Shown: piece after piece, positions 51,520 through 60,050 of the stretch | Layout: each line of letters opens with the position of its first letter | Position numbering within the stretch: the first letter of the stretch is position 1 | From: Alphaproteobacteria bacterium | Lineage (GTDB): Bacteria; Pseudomonadota; Alphaproteobacteria; Bin95 | Assembly (NCBI GenBank): GCA_020638555.1 | Contig: JACKII010000002.1 | Coordinates: 806,001 to 870,000 of the forward strand | Length of the DNA stretch: 64,000 bases | Direction: 5' to 3' | Translations under genes and position numbers: made by a program | The notes under the pieces: model-generated | What the model was told of the DNA's origin: nothing | What the model saw: the letters and a program-made list of their open reading frames with translations, nothing else | Database searches by the model: none

Positions 51520-52767
51520 ATGAGCATTTTCACCATCGGCTCGATCCTGGTCGGGCTTTCGGCCCTGTTCGGCTATCTGAACCATCGGCATCTGCACCTG
51601 CCGCACACCATCGGCCTGGTGGTGATCGCGCTGGTTGCCTCGCTCGCCGTGATCGGCGTCGATATCGTCTCGCCGTCCGTCAATATCGCCGGCGAGATGG
51701 TCGGCATGATGAAGCAGATCGACTTCAACGAGACGCTGATGCACGGCATGCTGAGTTTCCTGCTGTTCGCCGGAGCCTTGCACGCCGACCTTTCCGCCTT
51801 TCGCAGCCGCCGCTGGACCATTGCCATTTTGGCGGTGGTCGGCACGCTGATCTCCACCTTTGTCGTCGGCTATTGCATGTGGCTCCTGGTGGGCTTGTCC
51901 GGCTTTGACCTGCCTTTCATCTGGGCGCTGGTGTTCGGCGCGCTGATCAGCCCGACCGACCCGGTCGCAGTGCTGGGCCTGTTCAAGACCGTGAAAGTGT
52001 CGGACGTGCTCCATGCCAAGATGGCGGGCGAATCCCTGTTCAACGACGGCGTCGGCGTCGTCGTCTTCACCGTCATCCTGGGGATCGCCACCGGTGCCGG
52101 CGGTGCGGAAGGCCAGAGCGCCGGTCAGATCGCCCTGTTGTTCGTCAGCGAGGCGTTGGGCGGCGCGGTGCTGGGCCTGGCTGCCGGCTATCTCGGCTAT
52201 CGTTCGCTCTATCGCATCGACGAGGCCAGTCTTGAAGTCCTCATCACGCTGGCGCTGGTGATGGTGACGTTCTCGGTGGCGCTGGCGCTGGAGATGAGCG
52301 GGCCGATCGCCATGGTCGTGGCCGGCCTGTTCATCGGCAACAAGGGCCTGGCCTATGCCATGAGCGAGCGCACCCGCACCTATGTGCTGACCTTCTGGAC
52401 CCTGGTCGACGAAATCCTGAACTCTGTCCTGTTCCTGCTGATCGGCATGGAGGTGCTGGTGGTGAGCGAGGTGGCGGACTATCTGGACGCCGCGCTGATC
52501 GCCATCCCGGTCACCCTGTTCGGCCGGGCGGTCAGCGTCGGGCTGCCGATCCTGACCCTGTCGCGCTGGGTCGGGTTCGAGCGCGGCACCATTCCGGTGC
52601 TGATCTGGGGCGGGCTGCGCGGCGGCATCGCCGTGGCCCTGGCCCTGTCGCTGCCGGATGTGGAGTACAAGCCCGGCATTCTGGGTGTGACCTATGCGGT
52701 CGTGCTGTTTTCGATCATCGTGCAGGGGCTGACCGTCAAGCCGCTGGTGCGCTGGGTGATCCGCTGA
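51520..52767 (+). CDS. CPA1-family Na+/H+ antiporter
   Basis: A 415-residue membrane protein with about twelve helices. Signatures: ALISPTDPVAVLGLFKTVKV (P-T-D-P) near residue 144, GESLFNDGVGVVVFTVIL (the conserved N-D pair) near 170 and the late LIWGGLRGGIAVALALSLP. It exchanges monovalent cations for protons at the inner membrane. An AGGGAAGGA ribosome site supports the ATG at 51520. It is divergent from the Fe-S oxidoreductase gene. Confidence 0.9.
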   Translation: MSIFTIGSILVGLSALFGYLNHRHLHLPHTIGLVVIALVASLAVIGVDIVSPSVNIAGEMVGMMKQIDFNETLMHGMLSFLLFAGALHADLSAFRSRRWTIAILAVVGTLISTFVVGYCMWLLVGLSGFDLPFIWALVFGALISPTDPVAVLGLFKTVKVSDVLHAKMAGESLFNDGVGVVVFTVILGIATGAGGAEGQSAGQIALLFVSEALGGAVLGLAAGYLGYRSLYRIDEASLEVLITLALVMVTFSVALALEMSGPIAMVVAGLFIGNKGLAYAMSERTRTYVLTFWTLVDEILNSVLFLLIGMEVLVVSEVADYLDAALIAIPVTLFGRAVSVGLPILTLSRWVGFERGTIPVLIWGGLRGGIAVALALSLPDVEYKPGILGVTYAVVLFSIIVQGLTVKPLVRWVIR

Positions 52768-52869
52768 GCGCCTCGCGGGCGATCGCACCGGCCCCCCTTG
52801 CCATCGGGGTGCGGTCCGGGCTTTGTTAGCAGCCTCCATCAGAACGCCAAACAACCGGAAACGCCGTCC

Positions 52870-54516
52870 ATGCCCGCCCCTTCCTCCTATGATTACATCG
52901 TCGTCGGCGCCGGCTCGGCCGGAGCCGCGGTCGCCACCCGGCTGTCCGAGAGCGGCGAATACCGCGTGCTCTGCCTGGAAGCGGGCACGGAAGGGTCGGA
53001 CTTTTTCTGGTCCAAGGTGCCCGTCGGCATCGCCAAGCTGATCGACAACCCGGCGGTCAACTGGTGCTATTCCTCCGAGCCGGACGAGGGCTCGGGCGGC
53101 CGCCGCATCGAGGTGCCGCGGGGCAAGATGCTGGGCGGCTCGTCCTCGATCAACGGCATGGTCTTCATCCGCGGCCAGGCGCAGGACTACGACCACTGGG
53201 CGCAGCTCGGCAATCGCGGCTGGAGCTGGGAGGACGTGCTGCCGGTGTTCAAGAAGATGGAGACCTACACCGGCGGCGACGACGAACTTCGCGGCCGGAA
53301 CGGCCCGCTCCAGGTGCGCGACACGCCGCGCCACCAGGTGCCGCTGCTGGAGAAGCTGATCCAGTCGGCCGAGGCCATGGGCGTGCCCTTCAACCCGGAC
53401 CTGAACGGCAAGACCCAGGAGGGCATCGGCATGTCCCAGGTCACCATTGCCAAGGGGCGGCGCCAGTCCACCGCCTATTGCTATCTGGACCCGGCGCGGG
53501 GCCGCGCGAACCTGACCATCGAGCAGGGCGCCATGGCCGAAAGCCTGGTCCTGGAGGGCAAGCGCTGCGTCGGCGTGCGTTATTCCGTGAAGGGCGAACC
53601 GCGCGAGGCCCGCGCAACGCGCGAGGTCGTGGTCTCCGGCGGGTCGATCAACTCGCCGAAGCTGCTGGAATTGTCCGGCATCGGCCAGACCGACCTGCTG
53701 CGCCAGTTCGGCATTGCCTGCGTGCACGAACTGCCGGGCGTCGGCGAGAATCTGCGCGACCACTACTCCCCCCGCGTCAAGTTCGAGATCAAGCAGAAGA
53801 ACGCCACTTTCAACGACGGCGCCCGCGGCTGGCGCCTGGCGGTGGAGGCGATGAAATACGGGCTGTTCAAGGAAGGCTTCCTGTCCCGCACCTCGGTGCC
53901 GCTGCGCATGTATATCAAGACCCGAGAGGGGCTGGAGACGCCGGACGCCACCATCTCCATCCTGCCCTTCATCTATGAGATGATCGGGCGCGAGCGCCGG
54001 GTTTCGCCCAATTTCAAGGGCATCACCATGAATATCAACGTGCTGCGTTCGGAAAGCATCGGCTCGATCCACATCAAGTCCGCCAATCCGGCGGAGCAGC
54101 CGGCGATCCGCTTCAACTTCCTGTCCTCCCAGCACGACCGCGACGGCCTGCTGGCCGCCATGCGCAAGGGGCGCGAGCTGATGGCGACGCCGCCCGTCTC
54201 CGAATGGACCGGCCGGGAAATCGCGCCGGGTGCCGACAAGCAGACCGACGAGGAGTTGCTGGAATGGGTCCGCAACACGGCGGAAACGACTTACCACCCG
54301 GTCGGCACCTGCAAGATGGGCCCCGCCACCGACCCGCGCGCCGTGGTCGACGACCGGCTGCGGGTGCACGGCATCGAGGGGCTGCGCATCGCCGACGCCT
54401 CGATCATGCCGACGCTGACCAGCGGCAACACCAACGCCCCCAGCATCATGATCGGCGAGAAATGCGCCGCCATGGTACTGGCCGACGCGCAGGACAGCCG
54501 CCGCGCCGCCGCCTGA
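52870..54516 (+). CDS. GMC-family FAD oxidoreductase (choline-dehydrogenase-like)
   Basis: A 548-residue flavin alcohol oxidoreductase. Dinucleotide motif VGAGSAGAAVATRL at about residues 11-24, GMC signature 1 near RGKMLGGSSSINGMVFIRG, signature 2 in GGSINSPKLLELSGIG, and the catalytic H476 (TTYHPVGTCKMG) with N522 (SGNTNAPSIM). No signal peptide is seen. The substrate is an unknown alcohol; no betaine genes lie nearby. The next gene, a DehI-like protein, follows after a palindromic repeat. Confidence 0.9.
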   Translation: MPAPSSYDYIVVGAGSAGAAVATRLSESGEYRVLCLEAGTEGSDFFWSKVPVGIAKLIDNPAVNWCYSSEPDEGSGGRRIEVPRGKMLGGSSSINGMVFIRGQAQDYDHWAQLGNRGWSWEDVLPVFKKMETYTGGDDELRGRNGPLQVRDTPRHQVPLLEKLIQSAEAMGVPFNPDLNGKTQEGIGMSQVTIAKGRRQSTAYCYLDPARGRANLTIEQGAMAESLVLEGKRCVGVRYSVKGEPREARATREVVVSGGSINSPKLLELSGIGQTDLLRQFGIACVHELPGVGENLRDHYSPRVKFEIKQKNATFNDGARGWRLAVEAMKYGLFKEGFLSRTSVPLRMYIKTREGLETPDATISILPFIYEMIGRERRVSPNFKGITMNINVLRSESIGSIHIKSANPAEQPAIRFNFLSSQHDRDGLLAAMRKGRELMATPPVSEWTGREIAPGADKQTDEELLEWVRNTAETTYHPVGTCKMGPATDPRAVVDDRLRVHGIEGLRIADASIMPTLTSGNTNAPSIMIGEKCAAMVLADAQDSRRAAA

Positions 54517-54533
54517 GCGGAGTTCGCGCCATC

Positions 54534-54630
54534 CGAGCTTTCCCGGCCGAGCCGGAGGCGAGAGCCGGGACCTCCGAGCGAATGGGCGGGAGGTCCCGGA
54601 TCGCCGCGCTGCGTCGTCCGGGAAAGCTCG
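54534..54630. repeat. R2-type palindromic repeat
   Basis: The arms CGAGCTTTCCCGG (54534-54546) and CCGGGAAAGCTCG (54618-54630) are perfect complements. The inner arms GCCGGGACCTCC and GGAGGTCCCGG also pair. It is the shortest clean copy and best shows the R2 architecture. Confidence 0.8.
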
Positions 54631-54682
54631 CTTTCGCGAACACCGACCTGCCATCACTCCCCGCAACGGCTGGATTTCCGCC

Positions 54683-55531
54683 ATGACCGCTTCCGACCCC
54701 GTCCCTGCCATCACCGAGGCCGAAGCCACCGGCGACATCGCGGCGATCTATGCCGACATCCGCGCCACGCTGGGTGTGCCCGTGGTCAACCTGATCTGGC
54801 GCTATCTGGCGACCATGCCCGGCGCGCTCGCCTGGACCTGGGGCAGCCTGCGGCCGCTCTATGCCTCCGGCCAGGTGGCGAGTGCGGCGGCGCATTTGCA
54901 GGGGGCGCTCGACCTGCCGGACCTGCCGCCCTGGCCGGCCTCCGCGCTTGCCGCCGCCGGGCTGGACGCGGCGGCCTGCACCAGCATCCGCCAGATGCTC
55001 GCCACCTATGACCGCGGCAATTCCCTGAACCTGGTGGCGCTCTCCGCCTTCCGCGCCCACGCCCGCGGCGAGGCCGACCCGACGCCGCTGCCCGCCACCG
55101 CCCCCGGCACGGGGATCGAGGCCAGCCTGCCGCCGCTCATCCCCATCGGCGAGATGGCGCCGGCCCTGGCCGATCTGGTGCACCGGCTCAACGCCATCGG
55201 CGACCCGGAGCAGCGGGTGCTGGCCAGCCTGTACCGGCATCTGGCCCACTGGCCGCCCTTCCTCGCCCTGGCCTGGACGCGGCTCGCGCCGCTGGATGCC
55301 GCCGGCGCGGTCGGGCCAATGATCGCGCGCAATCGCGAGACCGCCCGGGGCATCGGCCGCCGGCTGGCCGCCGCCATCCCGGCGCGCGACGTGCACCTCG
55401 ACCCCGCGGTCCGGGCGGAGGCCGAAGCGGCGGTCGATCTGTTCATCGGCTATGCCATCAGCCGCATGGTGCCGCTCGGCGCGATCCTCTCGCGCTCCAT
55501 GCCGGATCAAGGCGGTAGCGTTAGATCTTAA
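54683..55531 (+). CDS. DehI-like (group I haloacid dehalogenase fold) protein
   Basis: A 282-residue protein. Two related halves are apparent: EAEATGDIAAIYADIRATLGVP with VNLIWRYLATMPGALAW in the first, and ALADLVHRLNAIGDPEQRVL with ASLYRHLAHWPPFLALAW in the second. This duplicated helical layout is that of the DehI family, whose founder hydrolyses 2-haloacids. Activity on haloacids cannot be assumed. It lies 50 bp after an R2 repeat and 75 bp before fur. Confidence 0.6.
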   Translation: MTASDPVPAITEAEATGDIAAIYADIRATLGVPVVNLIWRYLATMPGALAWTWGSLRPLYASGQVASAAAHLQGALDLPDLPPWPASALAAAGLDAAACTSIRQMLATYDRGNSLNLVALSAFRAHARGEADPTPLPATAPGTGIEASLPPLIPIGEMAPALADLVHRLNAIGDPEQRVLASLYRHLAHWPPFLALAWTRLAPLDAAGAVGPMIARNRETARGIGRRLAAAIPARDVHLDPAVRAEAEAAVDLFIGYAISRMVPLGAILSRSMPDQGGSVRS

Positions 55532-55606
55532 GAGTAACCATCCGGCTCTCGCCAAAAGAGGCGTGCTTGGCTATAACGCCTCGAACCCGTGTGCGAGGAC
55601 GTAGCG

Positions 55607-56020
55607 ATGGCCGATCACTCAACCCTGGAGCAGCTCTGCGTCGAACGCGGGCTGAAAATGACGGACCAGCGCCGGATCATCGCCCGCGTCATCTCCGAGG
55701 CGAGCGACCATCCCGATGTCGAGACCGTCTATCGCCGGGCGACCGAGATCGACCCGCGCATCTCGATTGCGACCGTTTATCGTTCGCTGAAGCTGTTCGA
55801 GGATGCCAACGTCCTGATTCGCCACGATTTCGGCGAAGGCCGCGCCCGGTATGAGGAAAGCGGCGAGCATCACGAGCACCTGATCGACATCGAAACGGGC
55901 GAGGTCATCGAGTTCCACAACGACGAGATCGAGGCGATGAAGGAACGCATCGCCAAGGAACTCGGCTATGAGTTGATCGACCATCGCCTGGAACTGTACG
56001 GCCGCAAAATAAGGTCGTAG
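55607..56020 (+). CDS. fur: Fur-family metalloregulator
   Basis: A 137-residue winged-helix repressor. The DNA-binding half contains LKMTDQRRIIARVISEASDHPD and the recognition helix in ISIATVYRSLKLFED. The metal-sensing half has HHEHLIDIETGEVIEFHNDEIE with the usual His and Glu ligands. It lacks the CxxC zinc motif of classic Fur, as alphaproteobacterial Fur/Mur often do, so iron or manganese is possible. ATG 55607 was chosen over an in-frame GTG at 55589. The permease gene starts 3 nt after its stop. Confidence 0.9.
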   Translation: MADHSTLEQLCVERGLKMTDQRRIIARVISEASDHPDVETVYRRATEIDPRISIATVYRSLKLFEDANVLIRHDFGEGRARYEESGEHHEHLIDIETGEVIEFHNDEIEAMKERIAKELGYELIDHRLELYGRKIRS

Positions 56021-56023
56021 CCG

Positions 56024-57649
56024 ATGACCGGAACACGGGGGCTCGGCGGTGGCCGGGCCTGGGCCTGCGGTGTCGGACTGCTGGCGGGATTGGTGGCGCT
56101 GCCCTTGCTGGTGGTGGTATGGCTGGCGCTGACCCCCAGCCTGGACCTGTGGCAGCACCTCTGGTCGTCGGTGCTGGCGGACTATCTGAGCAGCACCCTG
56201 CTGCTGGGCCTCGGCGTCGGGGCGGGCACGCTGCTGCTGGGCGTGCCGCTCGCCTGGATGGTCAGCGTCTACGAGTTTCCCGGCCGGCGCTGGTTCGACA
56301 GCCTGCTGTTCCTGCCGCTGGCCATGCCGACCTATCTGATCGCCTTCGTCTACACCGATCTGCTGGACTATGCCGGCCCGGTGCAGGCCGCGCTGCGCGC
56401 CGTCTTTGGCTGGCAGAGCGCCCGCGACTACAGCGTCCCCGAAATCCGCACGCTCGGCGGCGGCATTGTCGTGCTGTCGCTCTGTCTCTACCCCTATGTC
56501 TACTGGCTGGCGCGGGCGGCGTTTCTGGGCCAGGGCGCGCGCCAGATCGAGGCGGCGCGGCTGCTGGGGCAGGGGCCGTTCGGCGCGTTCTGGCGGGTGG
56601 GCCTGCCGCTGGCCCGGCCGGCGCTGGCCGCGGGCGTGCTCATCGCCTGGATGGAGACCATCAACGATATCGGCGCGGTCGAGCATTTCGGCATCCAGAC
56701 CCTGACCGTCGGCATATTCGACGTCTGGCTGCATCTGGGCCGCCCCGACGGCGCGGCGCAGATCGCGCTGTTGCTGCTGTTCCTGATCGTCGTTCTGGTC
56801 ACCGCCGAACATGTCGCCCGCGGCGGCCGGCGCTTTCACACCACCGGCGCGGCCGGGCCGCGGCGGCGCCTTTCCCCCTGGCGCGGCTGGTTGACCGCGG
56901 CCCTGGTGAGCCTGCCGTTCGCGCTGGGCTTCCTGGCCCCGGCCGGCCGGCTGTTCTACTACGCCATCGGCCGCCTGGAAGGCGAGAGCCTGGCGGAGTT
57001 CGCGGCCCTCGCCCGCAACAGTCTGACGGTCGCCGCCATGACGGCCGCCGTGGCGGTGGTCGCGGCGCTGATCCTGGCCTATGGCGTCCGCCTCAGGCCG
57101 ACCCGCATCATGCGCCACGGCGTGCGCCTCGCGACGCTGGGCTATGGCGTGCCGGGCGCGGTGCTGGCCCTGGGCGTGCTGGTGCCGGTGACCCGGCTCG
57201 ACTTGGGCCTGGCCGACCTGACCGAGTGGCTGGGGGGCCATCCGCAGGCCATTCTGGGCGGCACGGTGTTTGCCCTGGTGTTCGCGCTCGCCGTGCGGTT
57301 TTTGGCGCTGGCGCACGGCACGGTGGACGCCGGCTTGCAGCGGGTTACCGTCAGCATGGACGATGCCGCCCGCACCCTGGGCCTGACCCCGCGCGAGACG
57401 CTGTGGCGGGTGCATGTGCCGATCCTGCGCGGCAGCCTGCTGACCGCCGCCGCGCTGGTGTTCGTCGACACGATGAAAGAACTGCCGATCACCCTGCTGC
57501 TGCGCCCGTTCAACTACGAGACCCTGGCGAGCCAGGTCTACCAGCTCGCCAGCACCGAGCAGCTCGAAGCCTGTTCGCTGTCGGCGCTGGCGATCGTGGT
57601 GGCCGGCGTGGTGCCCGTCGGCATTCTGGCGCGGCTCAGCGGGCGCTGA
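56024..57649 (+). CDS. Iron ABC transporter permease (FbpB/SfuB-like, fused two-domain)
   Basis: A 541-residue permease with two copies of the transport domain and about twelve helices. The two EAA loops are EAARLLGQGPFGAFWRVGLP near residue 178 and DAARTLGLTPRETLWRVHVP near 447. This fused form belongs to ferric (FbpB/SfuB) importers. No binding protein or ATPase gene lies next to it, so partners must be elsewhere. It is joined to the fur gene in a two-gene unit, which suggests direct control by iron. Confidence 0.88.
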   Translation: MTGTRGLGGGRAWACGVGLLAGLVALPLLVVVWLALTPSLDLWQHLWSSVLADYLSSTLLLGLGVGAGTLLLGVPLAWMVSVYEFPGRRWFDSLLFLPLAMPTYLIAFVYTDLLDYAGPVQAALRAVFGWQSARDYSVPEIRTLGGGIVVLSLCLYPYVYWLARAAFLGQGARQIEAARLLGQGPFGAFWRVGLPLARPALAAGVLIAWMETINDIGAVEHFGIQTLTVGIFDVWLHLGRPDGAAQIALLLLFLIVVLVTAEHVARGGRRFHTTGAAGPRRRLSPWRGWLTAALVSLPFALGFLAPAGRLFYYAIGRLEGESLAEFAALARNSLTVAAMTAAVAVVAALILAYGVRLRPTRIMRHGVRLATLGYGVPGAVLALGVLVPVTRLDLGLADLTEWLGGHPQAILGGTVFALVFALAVRFLALAHGTVDAGLQRVTVSMDDAARTLGLTPRETLWRVHVPILRGSLLTAAALVFVDTMKELPITLLLRPFNYETLASQVYQLASTEQLEACSLSALAIVVAGVVPVGILARLSGR

Positions 57650-57678
57650 GGCGGCGCCGCCGCTCGCGGGGCGGCTGG

Positions 57679-57855
57679 AGCGGGGTCTCTTCCCGCCGGC
57701 TCACCACCCCATCTTCCCTGTCCTCGCGCAAGCGGGGACCCATGCCGGAGAGACCAATTCAGAGTTCGTGTCTTGTGAGAAGCTCTCAGGCATGGGCTCC
57801 CGCTTGCGCGGGAGATGGGAAAGGAGAGGGGGCAAACAGGACCGCAATCGTTCTA
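57679..57855. repeat. R1 palindromic repeat, copy D
   Basis: Full R1 unit with CTTCCCGCCGGCTCACCACC, CCATGCCGGAGAG ... CTCTCAGGCATGGG, the CTCCCGCTTGCGCGGGAG hairpin, and a right end differing from C and E. It is directly followed by copy E, giving a tandem pair in the gap 57650-58031. No gene is present. Confidence 0.88.
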
Positions 57856-57857
57856 GA

Positions 57858-58030
57858 GCGGATTCTTTTCCCGCTGGCTCACCACCCCAGCTTCCCTGTC
57901 CCCGCGGAGGCGGGGACCCATGCCTGAGAGACACATACAGAGTCCGTGTTCAGTGAGAAGCTCTCAGGCATGGGCTCCCGCTTGCGCGGGAGATGGGGCA
58001 GGAGAATGGCTCAACCAGTACCGAAAACGC
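57858..58030. repeat. R1 palindromic repeat, copy E
   Basis: Full R1 unit starting GCGGATTCTTTTCCCGCTGG and ending ACCGAAAACGC, very close to copy C. It abuts the stop codon of the SDR gene (58032). The left and right blocks identical to copy C define the length of the element at about 173-177 nt. Confidence 0.9.
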
Positions 58031-58031
58031 G

Positions 58032-58742
58032 CTAGCTGAAGTGCAGGCCGCCGTTGATGTCCAGCACCGCGCCGTTGATGTAGGTCGCCGCCGGTGAGAC
58101 CAGGAACACCAGCGGCCCGGCAATCTCGTCCGCCCGGGCCATGCGCTGCATCGGGAAGGCCTCCGGGTCGAAGGGCTCGCCCTGGGTCATGGGCGTGTCG
58201 ACCGGGCCGGGCGCCACCGCGTTGATGGTGCAATGCGGCGCCATCCGCCGGCTCGCCCAGTGCACGAAGGCGTGGATGCCGCCCTTGCTCATGGCGTAGT
58301 GCGCCGAGGCCCGGACACCGCCGATCCGCCCGGCAATCGAGCCCACCAGGGCGATGGAGCCCTTGCCGCGGGCCTTCATCTTCGGCATGGCGGCGCGCAC
58401 CAGGTTCAGCGGGCCGACCATGTTGACCTGGAACAGGCGTTCGGCCTCCTGATTCCAGCCCTGATTGTCCCAGTCGGTGAAGGGACAGATGGCGGCGCAA
58501 TCGATCAGGGCGTCGAAATCGCCGAGGCCATCCAGCCACGCCTCGACCGCGGCTTGGTCGGTGACGTCGAGCGCGTCGGCGCGGTGGCCTTGCCCCCGGA
58601 CGCCCTCCAGTGCCGGCGCGCGCAGGTCCGTGGCGCTGACCCGCGCGCCCAGTTCCGAGGCGATGCGGGCGGCGGCGGAGCCGATGCCGCCACCGGCGCC
58701 GGTGATGGCGATGTGCTGTCCGTCGAGAGAGAAGGCGTGCAT
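58032..58742 (-). CDS. SDR-family oxidoreductase
   Basis: A 236-residue short-chain dehydrogenase. Rossmann motif ITGAGGGIGSAAARI starting near residue 12, catalytic Tyr149 and Lys153 (HYAMSKGG) and Ser in LVGSIAGRIGG. C-terminal INGAVLDINGGLHFS. The start at 58742 has AGAGGAAA before it. It diverges from the CoA-transferase gene over 111 bp, and both may belong to one catabolic unit. Confidence 0.87.
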   Translation of the reverse strand: MHAFSLDGQHIAITGAGGGIGSAAARIASELGARVSATDLRAPALEGVRGQGHRADALDVTDQAAVEAWLDGLGDFDALIDCAAICPFTDWDNQGWNQEAERLFQVNMVGPLNLVRAAMPKMKARGKGSIALVGSIAGRIGGVRASAHYAMSKGGIHAFVHWASRRMAPHCTINAVAPGPVDTPMTQGEPFDPEAFPMQRMARADEIAGPLVFLVSPAATYINGAVLDINGGLHFS

Positions 58743-58853
58743 GGGGCGGTTTCCTCTGATGATGGGGCCGTACTTTCGCAGGCGCGATCCTGCGCTATAG
58801 TTCCGGCCAGCATAGGGATGCCAAGGGTATCGACCAATGAAGGAGAACGCCGC

Positions 58854-60050
58854 ATGACGGCATCGGGAACCCCGCCGTTTCAAGGGCTGCGGGTGTTGGA
58901 TTTCAGCCGGGTGATCGCCGGCCCGGCCTGCACGCAGACGCTGGCGGACTTCGGCGCCGACGTCATCAAGATCGAAAACCCCGCCGGCGGCGACGACACC
59001 CGCAACATGGCCGGCCCCAGCCATGGCGGCGAGAGCCACTTCTTTCTGGCCTTCAACCGCGGCAAGCGCTCGCTGGCGCTCGACATGTCCAAGGCCGCGG
59101 CGCGGGACATCGTCTGCGCGCTGGCGGCCCAGAGCGACGTCGCCATCCAGAATTTCCGCCCCGGCGTCGCCGAGCGCCTGGGCATCGACTATGCGGCGCT
59201 GGCGGCGGTCAATCCGCGGCTGATCTATGTCTCGATCAGCGCCTATGGCGGGCAGGGGCCGTTCAGCGACCGGCCCGGCTTCGACCCGGTGTTGCAGGCG
59301 GAGGCGGGCATGATGGCGATGAACGGCCCGATCGAAGGACCGCCGATGCGCCATCCGCTCTCGATCATCGACACCTTCACCTCACTGCACGCGACCACGG
59401 CGATTGCGACGGCGCTCTATGCCCGCACCGAGACCGGCAAGGGGCAGCATGTGGAGCTGGCGCTGTTCGATGCGGCGGTGGCGGCGACCTCGAACGCGGC
59501 GCAGCATTATCTGACCGGCGGCACCATGCTGGCCCGCGCCGGCAACGCCCATCCGACCGCGGCGCCGGTGAACGTGCTGACCGCCAGGGACGGGCCGGTC
59601 TATCTGGCACTCGGCAATCAGCGCCTCTGGGAGCAACTCTGCCGGTTGATCGAGCGCCCGGACCTGGCCGAGGATCCGCGCTTCGCCACCATGGCCGCCC
59701 GGCGCGAGCACCGGGATGCGCTCTATGCGGCGCTCGACGCGGTGTTCGGTGCGGAACCCCGCGCCTATTGGGCCGAAAAGCTGCGCAGCCTGCCGGTCGG
59801 GCCGGTCCTCACCGTGGCGGAGAGCCTGGACGGCGAGATCGTCGCCGCGCGGGAGATGGTCCGCACCGTCGATCATCCGGGCGGGCCCATGCGCCAGCTC
59901 GGCTCGCCCTATCATTTCAGCGACACGCCGGTGGACGACCGCCATCGCGCGCCGCTGCTGGGCGAGCACACGGACGAGGTGCTGGGCACGCTCTGCGGCC
60001 TGGATGTGGAGCGCATCGCCGAATTGCGGGCCATGGGAGTGGTGGCATGA
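58854..60050 (+). CDS. CaiB/BaiF-family acyl-CoA transferase
   Basis: A 398-residue family III CoA transferase. N-terminal LRVLDFSRVIAGPACTQTLA, DFGADVIKIENPAGGDDTR, and the active-site Asp in RPGFDPVLQAEAG near residue 144. ISAYGGQGPFSDRPG is the usual glycine-rich loop. AAGGAG lies eight bases before the ATG. The serine hydrolase gene overlaps its stop by four bases. Donor and acceptor acids are unknown. Confidence 0.9.
   Translation: MTASGTPPFQGLRVLDFSRVIAGPACTQTLADFGADVIKIENPAGGDDTRNMAGPSHGGESHFFLAFNRGKRSLALDMSKAAARDIVCALAAQSDVAIQNFRPGVAERLGIDYAALAAVNPRLIYVSISAYGGQGPFSDRPGFDPVLQAEAGMMAMNGPIEGPPMRHPLSIIDTFTSLHATTAIATALYARTETGKGQHVELALFDAAVAATSNAAQHYLTGGTMLARAGNAHPTAAPVNVLTARDGPVYLALGNQRLWEQLCRLIERPDLAEDPRFATMAARREHRDALYAALDAVFGAEPRAYWAEKLRSLPVGPVLTVAESLDGEIVAAREMVRTVDHPGGPMRQLGSPYHFSDTPVDDRHRAPLLGEHTDEVLGTLCGLDVERIAELRAMGVVA

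Noticed and set aside
50131..54738. Very long open frames on the opposite strand of real genes (also 19352-22762)
   Set aside because: They arise from high GC in antisense frames; the proteins are Arg/Ala-rich without family similarity, and the sense genes have clear motifs.
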